NCBI GenBank assembly: GCA_027943335.1
Contig: BSBK01003249.1
Span: 434,001-498,000 of the forward strand
DNA from: Chamaecyparis obtusa
Lineage: Eukaryota > Streptophyta > Pinopsida > Cupressales > Cupressaceae
Length of the DNA: 64,000 bases
Reading direction: 5' to 3'
How positions within the stretch are numbered: position 1 is the first letter of the stretch; every line of letters begins with the position of its first letter. Positions 45,898 to 57,310 of the stretch are shown piece after piece. The translations under genes were made by a program, and so were the position numbers. The notes beneath the pieces were generated by a model. It worked only from the letters and a program-made list of their open reading frames with translations, was not told the DNA's origin and did no database searches.

Positions 45898-48800
45898 TAA
45901 CCACTATAGGCCAAAAGGCCCATAGACTCTGAACACCATCTAAACTTCTCAGTGCCCACTGGTTTTGTTAATACATCTACAACATTCTTCACAGTATCTA
46001 CCTTCTCCAAATTTACCTTTCCATCTTCCACCATATCTCTCACAAAGTGAAACTGCACATCAATGTGCTTCGTTCTGGCATGGAAAGTTGGATTCTTTGC
46101 AAGGCAAATAGCGCTCTGACTGTCACACCAAATAGTAATCTATTCTGCATCAACACCAACATCAGAACATAATCTTCTAAGCCAAATGGCTTCTTTACAA
46201 GTATTAGTAGTAGCCATGTACTCAGCTTCTATAGTGGACAAAGCAACCACAGGTTGTTGCTTACTCGTCCAACTGATGGCACCACCAAACATAGTGAACA
46301 CATAAGCACTGGTGGATCTCCTGCTGTCAATATCACCTGCCCAATCTGAATCCACAAACCCATGAATACAAACTAAATGCAAAGATCCAGAAGAGTTACC
46401 ATGATAACATATGGAGTAATCTGATGTACCCCTCAAATATCTGAATACTCGCTTAACTGCATCCCAATGTACCCGTCCAGGATTAGCCATAAACTGACTC
46501 AGGACTCCCACTGCTTGGGAAATGTCTGGTCTAGTACAGACCATAGCGTACATAAGACTGCCAACTGCACTAGCATAAGGTACTCTACTCATGTCCTCCA
46601 CCTCACTAGGAGATTTTGGACAATCATCTACAGATAACTTTGTTCCCATAGAAATAGGAACACATAGTGGTCTACAATCTACCATGTTGAACCTGTCCAA
46701 CACAAACTTCACATACTTACTCTGACTCAACCAAAGTTTTTTGTTAGACCTGTCTCTACTAATTTCCATACCCAAGATGTACCTAGCTGCCCCAAGATCT
46801 TTCATCTCAAACTGTGCTGACAACTGAGATTTAAAATCAGAAATCATACCCTTACCCTTCCCAAATAGCAACATATCATCAACATATAATGCAATAATAA
46901 GAAGGTGATCATTTTCAACTCTAAAATAAACACAATGATCTAATTTTGATCTTAAAAATCCAATTGACAACACAAAGGCATCAAACTTAAGGTACCACAT
47001 CCTAGGAGATTGCTTCAAACCATATAGAGATTTCTTTAATCTGCAAACTAAGGATTCTTTACCTTTAACAATGTAGTGCTCAGGCTGTGACATATAAATC
47101 TCTTCCTCCAAATCACCATGAAGGAAAGCTATCTTCACTTTCATCTATTCTATCTCTAAATCATATGATGCAGCAAGAGATAATAGAAATCTAATGGATG
47201 TCAACTTTGCAATAGGAGAGAATATTTCACCATAATCTATTCCCTCTACCTGTGAATACCCCTTTGCAACCAATCTAGCTTTATACCTTTCAACACTGCC
47301 ATCTACATAGAATTTCTTCTTGAACACCCATTTACAGCCAACAGATTTTCTCCCTTTAGGAAAAGGTACAAGGTCCCAAGTTTTTTTTTTCTCTAATGAA
47401 GCCATCTCATCATCCATAGCCTCAATCCAGGAACCTGCATCTTCCATGCCCAAAGCCTCTTTCACAGATCTAGGCTCATCAGTGTTAGTAATCAAAGCAA
47501 AGGCACAACTGGAATCTAACATAGAATAACCAAACCTTTCTAGTTGCTTTCTTTCTCTCATGGATCTCCTCAAGGGCTAAGGTTGAGATTGTTCTTCCTC
47601 TTCTTCTGAACTATCAGAGTTGTTAGAGCTCTCCTCATCATTAGACCCAACATGGTCTCTCTGTTCAGTCTTCTCAGGGGTAGGAGGCAACTGAACAACA
47701 TCTTTTTCCTTTTCTTTTTCATCTGGTTGTAGCACAATAGGAGAAGATGTTAGCTCTCTGAAAATAACATTTCTAATATACAACACCTTACTAGTCACGG
47801 GATCCCAAAGCTTGTATCCTTTCACACCAGCACTGTATCTGATGAAAATACATTTAACAACTTTGTTTTCCAACTTAGATCTTTTCTCTTTTGGAACATG
47901 TGCATAAGCTTCACAACCAAAAACATGAAGACGTCTAATTGAAGGCTTCTTACCAGACCACATCTCCATGGGTGTCTTACCAACAAGGGCTGATGTAGGA
48001 GATCTATTAACCAGATAGCAAGCAGTGGCCACAGCTTCGGCCCAAAACCTTTGTTCTAAACTAGCTCCACTAAGTATACTCCTAGCCTTCTCCATCAGTG
48101 TCCTGTTCATTCTCTCTACAACTCCATTTTTCTATGGGGTATAAGGAGTTGGCTTATGCCTCTCGATACCTTGTTCTTTATAGAACTGTTCAAACTTTGC
48201 TGAGCAAAACTCACCACCATTATCAGTTCTCACACACTTAATCTTCTTACTAGTCTGATTCTCTACAAGAGCTTTAAATTCCTTGAACCGACTAAAGACT
48301 TGTGTCTTACTTTTAAGGAAATAAATCCATGTCCTTCTACTGTAATCATCTATGAAAGATACAAAAAATATAGACTTGGAGATTGAAGGAACTTTTACAG
48401 GACCAAATACATCAGAATGAATAAGATCCAAAACATTAGAAGATTTGTGAGAACTAGAGTAAAACTGAACACGATTTTGTTTACCATAGACACAGTGTTC
48501 GCAGAAGTCAAACTCAAGATTGCAATCATTTAACCCCTCAATGAGATTTTTATTTTTCAGGGTTCTGAGACCCTTTTCACCAATGTGGCCAAATCTCATA
48601 TGCCACAACATTGTCTTTTCTATAGGAAGCTTACCTTCCAAATTATTTGCACTACCATCGGAACCAATAGCCACAGACTTCTTCACTGCTTGTTCAGATG
48701 GTGAGGATGAAGAACTATTACATAGAGGAATACATGCATCTAGCTGAAATAAGGTACCTCTCCTAGTACCCCTTGCAAGCACTATCGATCCTCTTATCAT

Positions 48801-49928
48801 CTTGTATCCTTCTTTCAAAAAAATAACTTGCACACCTACATCATTTAGCATACTTACAGATAATAGGTTTCATCCCAAACCCAAAATGTGCATAACTCCG
48901 TTGATTCCCTTTACTCATCCATCAGGAAATTTGATAGTGACCCTTCCGCATCCAACTATCTTTAGGTGAGAATCATCACCCAAGTACACCTTTCCACCAT
49001 TGAACTCTTCATATTTTGAGAACCAGTTTCGATAAGAGGTCATGTGAAAAGATGCACCTGAGTCAACCAACCACACATCATCAGATGCATGGGCTGCCAA
49101 AGCTGCGATGAATGCATTGCCATCTTCTTGAGATCTTTCTGAAGCTGAATCTGAACCTTTCTTCTTCTTCTTCGGCTCTTTGCAGTCTTTACGAAAGTGC
49201 CTAGATTTATCACAGTTCCAACATTTTGCCTTGGACTTATTGGAAGTCTTTAACTTCCCATGGGATTTGGATCTACCCTTATTGTTAGACTTATTGTCAT
49301 TTTTCTTCCCTCTTTCAGTGGATCTCCCACGAACAGCAAGGGCTTCTTTTTCCAAAATGGAAGCCTTTCTCCGCATCTCCTCTGATAGCAGTGAAGACAC
49401 CACATCATCCATTTTGAAGGTGACTAAAGTGCTTCTGAGAGCCATCATAAGATGGTCTCATGAATCCGGTAAAAAACACAAAAGTGTGTAGCAACGATCC
49501 TCCTCCTCCAACTTGACACCAGCTGATGTCAATTGTGCAGCCAGCAGATTAAATGCATTTAAATGATCCGTTAAGGATCCACCTTCCTCCATTCATAGAG
49601 AGTACAACTTCTTCCTTAGGAACAACTTGTTCACCAGAGATTTGGCCTGATACATGACCGCAAGTCTTTCCCACAAACTATTTGCAATTTTCTCATCTAG
49701 AACATTCAGAAGGACTGCATCAGTTAAACAGAGTCTTATGAGACCCTTAGATTTATGGTCTTTGATATCCCAATCTACTTGAGCTATAGTTACTGGTCTT
49801 GTAGCACTTGAAGTCACTTCCCATAGGTCACGATCTTCCAACATGTCTTCCATCTTGAGTTTCCACAACTCAAAATTAGTGCCATTACATTTCTCCACCT
49901 CCATTCTTCCATATGATGAACTTTCCAT
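45898..49928 (-). pseudogene. RLC-3 gag-pol polyprotein, eight nonsense codons
   Basis: Starts at ATG 49928 (MESSSYGRMEVEK). The order is: gag capsid; knuckle CWNCDKSRHFRKDC; protease VWLVDSGASFHM; integrase with LWHMRFGHIG, CEHCVYGK, LIHSDVFGP, VRTDNGGEF and KNGVVERMNR; RT with KKSLYGLKQSPRMW and YVDD at 46875-46886; RNase H with FVDSDWAGD, STIEAEYMA and IWCDSQSAI. All catalytic residues are present. Premature stops sit near 49594, 49450, 48916, 48872, 48133, 47578, 47146 and 46141. In each case the expected residue is Arg, Trp or Gln, so single C-to-T or G-to-A changes explain all eight. The true stop is TAA at 45898-45900. Confidence 0.96.
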
Positions 49929-50033
49929 CTCAATCTACAAATAAGATTTAGAATGCTCTGCAAAAAACTCCCACTCAAACTTGAGATCAGCTCAAAAAAC
50001 CCTACCCAACAACTAGGATCAAAAGTTGATCAA

Positions 50034-50045
50034 GCTCCGATACCA
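50034..50045 (-). other. RLC-3 primer-binding site (initiator Met tRNA type)
   Basis: Minus strand TGGTATCGGAGC, two bases inside the 5' LTR. Confidence 0.9.
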
Positions 50046-50047
50046 CT

Positions 50048-50897
50048 TGTAAAGAAACTCAGGTGCGAAAACAGCTTCCTATGCAAATCTCTATAGGAGA
50101 GTATTGTGCAAATTCTTATAAATCCTTACAATTTCAAATTCGTTAACTACTTTAACAAAGATATTGCAACCACATACAATGCATACAGAAAAATAGAGAA
50201 TGACACAATGATATACCTTGGGGAAAACCTTTCGATAAAAAAAACCCCAGCACTCCAAAACCTGCACAATGTATTATCTTCAACACAAAGATTACAATAC
50301 ACTTGCAATGCAAGTTCTTTCAGGAAATGAGAGACAAAGCCAACAAGACTTAAATTTCTGTTATATCTCTCCCATAGGAGCAGCATCATATATATAGACT
50401 CCTCTAGACCCAAAAATAGGCACAACCACCAAGACCCATGCACAAAGCCACATGTACATAGTTGTTACATGCAATCCCAAGAATAGGTGTCCATCCCTAG
50501 AATAGACTATGACAGCTTGTCATAGAATCTGCCAAAAATAACGGTCATAAGAGAAGTGTAAGAGAATTTGTCATACCAACCTATTTTTGGCATATTCTCT
50601 TACACACACCAACCACTTCTTCTTGGGCACCCAAATAGGCCCAAGTCATAAGATGCTCTTACACCTGTCATAGCACATTCCTTAAATAGTTCTTACGCGT
50701 CATAGGAATCCATCATGACCATTTCAGTCATGATCTCCTTACGCACAAGATGCCGACACATCAAGTGGAGTGACACATCAACATGCCAACTAGACATGTA
50801 CACTAACACTTAATTACATTATTTGCAAAAAAATACATTTACAAAACAAATAATAAGAATAGGAATTATCCAAGGTTGAGACACCTTATTCCTAACA
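50048..50897 (-). repeat. RLC-3 5' LTR (850 bp)
   Basis: TGTAAAGAAACTCAGG to TTATTCCTAACA, then the CTTTT duplication. It is the same length as the other LTR. Confidence 0.97.
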
Positions 50898-50902
50898 CTT
50901 TT

Positions 50903-51289
50903 ACCTAGACAAGTAAGAAGTAGGCTTGCATTTCTTAGTCTACAGCTGAAGCAGAGTGTGTTGTTGTTGCTACAAACTATTCAAACATTTCATATATCAA
51001 ACAAGTTCTTGAAGGTATGAATGAGATAATCACTAAGCCAGTGATTATATACTATGATAACACCAGTGCAATTAATATTTCAAAGAATTTAGTGATGCAT
51101 TCTAAAACAAAGCATATATCAATAAAGTATCACTACTTAAGAGAACAAGTACAAGAGAAGCAAGTTTAGTTAGATTTTGTTACATCAAAAGAATAACTTG
51201 CAGATATCTTTACAAAAGCTCTATCAAAGGACACATTTGAGTATTTGAGGACTAGACTAGGGGTTTGTCCCCTATCTAGCGGTCACTAA
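50903..51289 (+). pseudogene. RLC-2 RNase H, C-terminal part
   Basis: Continues RLC-2 after RLC-3: STAEAECVVVATNYSN (catalytic Glu), VIYYDNTSAINISKN (Asp), HSKTKHISIKYHYLRE and ADIFTKALSKDTFEYL, ending at TAA 51287-51289. Four or more TAG/TAA codons interrupt it, at positions where Trp or Gln are usual. Confidence 0.92.
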
Positions 51290-51330
51290 GGTGATTTAGA
51301 TGTTGCATCAGCCTAATCTTATCAGAAGAT
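51290..51330 (+). other. RLC-2 3' untranslated remnant
   Basis: 41 bp between the RLC-2 pol stop and RLG-3. AAGAT at 51326-51330 is the probable left target-site copy for RLG-3; its partner is off window. Confidence 0.6.
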
Positions 51331-52446
51331 TGTGTGTGTGAATTTTGTACTTGATCTGTAGACACAACACTTCAGTAAAACATTAGAGGTTAGCAAAAAT
51401 CAAAATCATGCAATGAATTGAAAGCTAAACTAACCAGGTGATTTACTACCTTCTAATAGGTGCGAGTATGATGTTCTCAAATTGTTATCAAGATCAATGA
51501 CCTTGACGACACCTAAATGAAGGATTTGAATGCAAAACTGATATGAAATATGAATGCAATTAATCTTCTTCTTTTTTTATATTTTCTATCGATTGATATG
51601 ATGAAATATGATATGAAATCTATGCTAATATGGAAATTGATATGTTAAAATGATCTAACAATAATATGAAAACAAAAGTGATCTCACAAAATGCGGTTGA
51701 TTTGCAAAGAAGCTCTGATTCTCCAAATAGCAATTCACCAGCATAAGTTTGCAATTCTTGTGGATGATTTGTGAAGAGCTAAAGCCTTAATTTATAGAAA
51801 TCCAGGGCTTTAGAGGTGCATGAAAGAAAGCCATAAATCACTCAGATTAACTCAGCTTGATTTTTGAGTTATCTGAAAATAAAGGATATTTAACTCACAA
51901 AAACATGCAAATCATGCGAAAATAGCTTTTTAACTCAAATTAGAAGTTTAGATCAACTTTAAAACTCAAAAATGATGTTGAGTTCCAAAAAGTCAATAAC
52001 TTGCATTGATTTTCTGATTTGGAGTTTAACTGCTCTTTGATTGTACACATGGATAATTATGAATTAATAAATAAATAAAGTGATTTATTCTCAACTTAAC
52101 TGATTTTTGAAATAAAACAATTGATTTATGGGTTAATCAATCATTTAATCAAACTTTTATTCAAAAATAATATCATCAAATATGACAACTTTCTTTAATT
52201 AATTAAATAAGAATTTAATCAATTATTCATAGGATTTTGGATTTATTGCCAAATAACTATTAAATCAATGATAATTAGGATAATTAGGAATATTACTAAA
52301 AATATTCTCCGATGCAGAATTTGAGATAATCAATTAGGATTCGATGATGTTCAGATGTGCCTTAGGTTAGGAATTTGATGTCGATTTCATTTGATTTGTT
52401 GATATAGGAGGTTAATGAACCTATAGCCCATTTTTGGGGTATTACA
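51331..52446 (-). repeat. RLG-3 3' LTR (1116 bp)
   Basis: Left end TGTGTGTGTGAATTTT; right end GGGGTATTACA, which on the minus strand reads TGTAATACCCC, a proper TG start. It aligns with the RLG-1 and RLG-2 LTRs but is shorter by internal deletions. Confidence 0.92.
51790..51799 (-). promoter_or_regulatory. Probable TATA box in RLG-3 LTR
   Basis: Element strand TTTCTATAAATTAAGG, at the same place as in the other two LTRs. Confidence 0.5.
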
Positions 52447-52461
52447 TTTTGCCCCTCTTTG
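52447..52461 (-). other. RLG-3 polypurine tract
   Basis: Minus strand CAAAGAGGGGCAAAA directly abutting the 3' LTR. This fixes the LTR start for the whole family. Confidence 0.9.
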
Positions 52462-54826
52462 AATTACTGTGCGAAGCGCAGTGGTTCAAAGATAGTCTGT
52501 GTTTGATAGAGATATAAAACTAATTTGAAATTGATAATTGATATGAGACAGAAGTTGATTGAAAGATTTGATATGAAGATAATAGGTCCTGAATGACCAA
52601 AGATAATGTTAACTATAACAACAATGAACCGATGATTGCGAAAAAGTGTCAAAATGCCTGATTCTAAACCTTATGATTATGAATAAGTGAGTGACCGATT
52701 CCAGACTTGATTGTCTTTAGAAGAATCACATAGGTATCACATCTGAACCCTTCAATTACCAAAGAACCAAGGAAATAACACAATTGAACCGATAGTTGCA
52801 AAAAATGATACAATTTACAAGATTAAGAGAATACCAAAATGATATGGATCTCGATGAATCTAATATGCCCTGAGTGATGATTGATTTTCCACAAGAAATA
52901 AGGTCTTTTGATGAATCAGTAACTAGACGTGGTTGTTGTCTTGATTACTAAGGAAAGATATGATATCAATAAAGATATGATTACAGACTTTGAATGATGT
53001 GCAATACCATGCCCCCTTTGGGATTAAAATTGAAATCTGACAAGAAAAAGTCAGCGTTGATAGTTCAGAAGCATGTAAATTGATTTTGAGAATTGGTTGA
53101 ACATGTTCGAGAATGCATTCTGTATCGTTTAGAGGTCCAGAAGACCAAGTTTGACTAGGTTAAACCATGAGTTGACCATAGTTGACCAAGTTGAAATTTT
53201 GATAGTTTGATGTAAGATAATGAGTTAAGTTGAATACTGGATTTCTATGATGATTGAAGGTCGATTATGCAAGTAGTGAAATAATATAAACAATCTCAGA
53301 TTTTGATTTTGATCCCGAAAAAGGATTCTACTTGCTACTTCATTGGAGGAACCTTCATGTGAGATTCAACTCTTGTTAGATTTGAAGATGCGATTTGAAG
53401 AATCATTTAAGCATTCAAAGTTCATTTAATCATTGTGAGATCATGCAAAGATGAAAAATGAAATGCAGAATGAAATGCAACCTAAGACCTAGGACCTACT
53501 CACTCATCATATGTCGATTTGTTATCATCATTGAACTTTTAGGTAATCAGATAAATCAATACAATGCCCACTAGCTATGAAACCATAGACATATGAATAT
53601 CAATTTTTATGCGAAGAATCAATACAAAACCCACTGGTCAACAACCATGGATATATGAATATTGATTTTGTTTTTGGAATGTCGGATTAGATATAAGCAC
53701 CAAGGCATAAATGCTAGGATGACCTGAATATCATGTCCATTTTGATATAGCAATTTGTATAAGCATCAAAACATAAATTTTGTGATGACCTGAATACGCC
53801 TTGCAGTGCAAACACATCAACAAGTCAAGAGATTATTCTAAATCCAATGTGAATTACCCGTAGTGACCCTTTATCGTTCACATCCTTAGGTAAGATAACA
53901 TTTCACAGTAGGAGAAAGAACTCACTCAAAAAGACAATAGTTAGAGAAAACTTCCTTGAACTTTTCAGGTATCAATGGTTGAGGTACGCATGGCCATCTA
54001 ATTCGAGATAGAGGCTCTTACAATCAGACACCATTTCAATCCAGAATTTCCAAAGTTGTTAGATTTTCACATACAAGCAAAAGACAAAGAAAAGATTATG
54101 CCCCCAGTCATCACTCTCTAAATCCTAAAAAGGACATCATCGAAGAGCTTGCGGGAACATAATATGCAAAAATCTCAATGTGAATCAGTAAGCATATAAG
54201 GAGATAAAAGCATGTAAAAAGCATAGATTGTTTTCAGTTTGATGTTTGATGTTTGATGCAAAATCCTTTCTGGAGACAAGATTGACTGACTGACTGACTC
54301 AAATGAAGCTTCAAAGGAATCTGAATGGATATGATACGTCTAAGATACATTGGAGTCCATAGGATATGACATTGATTGCCTCCAAGTTTGAACATTGATA
54401 GGATACAGATGGTTGAGTTGATTGGTGTACAGACCGACTTATTGAAAACAGGAATGTTGAAACAAATTGGGAGATATGTACAAACTAAAGCAAGACTAAA
54501 AGCTAGGAAAGACCAAGATCATGCTGATAGATGGAGCATTTTGAAACAAGTGGCACCCATTTGCTGGGTTTTCACCATCTTGGCAAAGATTCTATTTTTG
54601 CTACCAAGGCACCTATTTCCAGGTTTTCACCACGCCACTTTTTTTCTTTTTCTCATTTTTTTGTATTTTTCATTTTTTCAATTTTTTTGATATTTTTGAT
54701 ATTTTTTTATTTTTTTGTGAATCATCAAGGTGCCCATTGCTAGGTTTTCACCAAGATATTCATTTTTTCAGGACTTTTTCCAATTTTTAAAATTTTTTCA
54801 GAACATTTTTCCATAGACTAAATGCT
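52462..54826 (-). other. RLG-3 region between pol and 3' LTR
   Basis: 2.4 kb with no enzyme motif. It contains an A-rich tract on the element strand (54640-54800) and three imperfect copies of a motif including GGTTTTCACCA at about 54569, 54621 and 54743 (plus strand). A 104-codon frame on the opposite strand (54376-54690) has no recognisable domain and ends in a Phe-rich stretch caused by the T-tract. Tat-group elements often have extra sequence here. Confidence 0.7.
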
Positions 54827-55930
54827 TTAGGCATAGAATTTCTTCAAATGGAGAACGTTGATTGGTTCTCGAAGCTGTTCTCCTTCAGTCATTGAGAGTT
54901 GATAGGCACTAGAGCCAAAAGTAGTAGTGATTACAAAGGGACCCAACCAGTTGGGTTCAAACTTCCCCTTGCCTTCTCGATGTGATTGATTTTTAGGATT
55001 CTCTCTCAAGACTAGATCACCAACCTGAAATTCTCTGTGTCTGACTTTCTTATTGTAGCCTCTAGACATTCTCTTCTGATATACTCTAAGATGATCATAT
55101 GTTTCTTGTCTGTGCTCATCTAGTAGTTCAAGTTCTTGCAACCTAGACACTCTGTAGTCATCATCAGTTACTAAACCATGCATTCTGATTCTTAGTGATG
55201 GGATTTCAACCTCAATAGGTAGTACCACTTCAGACCCATAAACTAAAGCAAAAGGTGTAGCCCCAATAGGTGTTCTGATACTTGTTATGTAGGCCCAGAG
55301 AGCTGGATTGATCACGAGATGTCAGTCTCTTCCTATTTTTCTAACTATACAATGCAAGATTTTCAATAGATTCTTATTAGAAGCCTCTACTTGTCCATTC
55401 CCTTGAGGATAGTAGATAGAAGACCAATGTTGTGTGATCTTTAATTTGGCACATAGATCATCGAGGTCTTTGTTCTTGAATTTTCCACCATTATCTATGA
55501 TTATGGAATGAGGTATCCCATATCTGCATATGATATAGTTCAATATGAACATAGATATTTTCTTTCCATTAGAAGAATGAGGATGAATCATCCCGATAAG
55601 ATCAAATGCCCATTGATGGAAAGGCCATTGTGTTGTAAAGGGGATTAGATCCCTCCCTGGAGCATGAATTAAGTTGCCATGCACTTGGCACTTTTGACAA
55701 TTCTTAGCAAATTTGATAGCCTCTTTCTCCATCTCAGGCCAATAGTACCCAGCCCTAATAAGTTTTTGAGCTAGTGTTAAACCGTTCGAGTCTGACCCAC
55801 AAATACCATCATGGACTTCCTCTAATGCATGTTGAGACTCTTCCCATTCTAAACATCAAAGTAGTGTACCATCTAGACCTCATTTGTATAGATCGTGACC
55901 AATGATGACATATCGAGAGGCATTTCGGAT
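54827..55930 (-). pseudogene. RLG-3 integrase with internal deletion
   Basis: Two blocks in one frame (55322-55732 and 54827-55315), with more degraded zinc-region coding up to 55930. The zinc region keeps CQKCQVHG, and the core has FDLIG, IIDNGGKF and NGQVEASNK. Between HPHSSNG and KKISMF, 25 residues present in RLG-2 are missing (junction near 55570). They include the DYFTKWVEAV strand, so the fold should fail. The C-terminal GPF/chromodomain-like end is FEPNWLGPFVI, then LHLKKFYA before the stop. Confidence 0.92.
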
Positions 55931-55942
55931 AAGGTATCTCTT

Positions 55943-56587
55943 TTAATGGTAGTTGAAGGTATCGGGGATGATTTGGTCTTGGAGATAGGCAAATAGGTTT
56001 TTGTATCTAGATGAATCATGACCTACAAAAATGAAAATCATGTGGGTTTTAAGGGAGTCATATGCAAGATAAGATAGTGCTTCCACCAAGAACTCATAGC
56101 ATAGCTCATGTTCAGGCTGCTGTAATAAAGTAGATAGTGTTGCCATTGCATCGGCAGCTTTATTCTCCATTCTAGGAATTTTCTCAAACGTGATAGACAT
56201 GAAATGATTCTTTAAATCATCTACCATTCTCTTGTAAGGAATGATCTTTTCATCTTTAGTTTGGTACACATCATTGACTTGATGAATAAAAAGTTGAGAG
56301 TCTCCATGAATGTGTAGCTCTGTCACTCTCCACTCAATTGCTAGTTCTGTACCATTCAAAAGGGCTTCATATTCTATGATATTGTTTGTGCAAGGAAATT
56401 TTAATCTGAATGCTTTTGGGATCAAGTATCCTTGAGGAGTTATGAAAAATATGCCTACTCCAGATCCATTATGTGTATAGGAGCCATCAAAGAATAATTG
56501 CCATTCTCTAGAAGAAAGATGCATGATAGAGGAATCTAGAAATTCCATTTGTAGTGGTGTGTCATCAAACAATGGTGCTTCAGCCAA
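55943..56587 (-). pseudogene. RLG-3 second (archaeal-type) RNase H
   Basis: 214 open codons with LFFDGSYTHN (Asp), IIEYEAL (Glu), HGDSQLFIHQ (Asp) and AADAMATL (Asp), the complete acidic set. It matches RLG-2 37975-38592 and shows that the domain belongs to the family. Confidence 0.92.
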
Positions 56588-57310
56588 TTGATCAACAATG
56601 ACTTGTCCTTTTAAAACTTTTCACTCAACATATTCAATGTCGAATTCACTCAATAGCATGACCCATTTAGCTAATCTACCTGTGAGGGCAGCTTTACTTA
56701 GTAGGTACTTTAGTGGATCAATCTTGGCTACCAATTGAGTGGTATGAGCTAACATGTAGTGTCTCAGTTTCTGTGATGTGAAGATCATAGCTAGACAAGC
56801 TTTCTCAATCATTGAATAGTTCTTTTCATATGCAACCAATGTCCTACTGATATAGTATATAGCTCTTTCCTTTTTATCTTCATCATGTTGTGCTAGCAAT
56901 GCCCCCAGTGATGTATCTGTAGCGGAGACATATAAGATTAGACGCTTCCCATGAATAGGAGGCATCAAGATAGGAAGATTAGATAGATACTTCTTGATAT
57001 GGTTAAATTTGTTCTCACATTATTCATTCCATGCAAAGGCCACACCTTTATGTAATGTTTTTGTAAAAGGCTGTGATATGTCCGCTCGCTATGATATGAA
57101 TCTTCTAATAGATTGAACTCTTCCTTGCAATGTCCTCATCTGACTGATATTCTTAGGGGGTTGCATCTCCATTATAGCCTTTACTTTAGCTGGATCAACT
57201 TCAATGCCTTTCTTTGAAACTATGTATCCTAAGAGTTTTTCAGAAGTGACTCCAAAAGCACACTTCTTAGGATTTAGTCTAAGACTAAAATTTTCCATTC
57301 TGTCTAGAAT
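56588..57310 (-). pseudogene. RLG-3 RT thumb and first RNase H
   Basis: 57089-57298 encodes LNPKKCAFGVTSEKLLGYIV up to FIS, then a TAG at a Gln position. 56621-56968 encodes LILYVSATDTSLGALLAQHD, KACLAMIFTSQKLRHYML and WVMLLSEFDIEYVE. Both are in the frame of the second RNase H. Confidence 0.9.

Larger units (their letters stand above)
44995..50897 (-). mobile_element. RLC-3: full-length Ty1/copia retrotransposon, youngest-looking
   Basis: A 5.9 kb minus-strand element with two LTRs of exactly 850 bp, TG...CA ends, PBS, PPT and a 5 bp duplication. It has a single gag-pol frame of about 1,340 codons with eight nonsense codons and no frameshift. By eye the LTRs differ by only a few percent, mostly transitions. 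It belongs to a different copia family from RLC-1 and RLC-2. It is inserted in RLC-2 RNase H, two nesting levels inside RLG-2. Confidence 0.97.
39646..51330 (+). mobile_element. RLC-2: Ty1/copia LTR retrotransposon, nested and 3'-incomplete
   Basis: A plus-strand copia element inserted in RLG-2 integrase. The 5' LTR is 39646-41131, followed by an initiator-Met PBS and gag-pol. RLC-3 splits RNase H at 44995-50897, and RLG-3 cuts it at 51331, 41 bp after the pol stop. The PPT and 3' LTR should lie beyond the right edge. Its insertion point is fixed by comparison with RLG-3 (GTGTCTAGGTTGCAAG). Confidence 0.92.

Noticed and set aside
54376..54743. 104- and 70-codon frames near the T-tract as a membrane protein gene
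   Set aside because: The hydrophobic end comes from a poly-T tract. Codons, start context and homology give no support, so it is kept only as a weak note in the findings.
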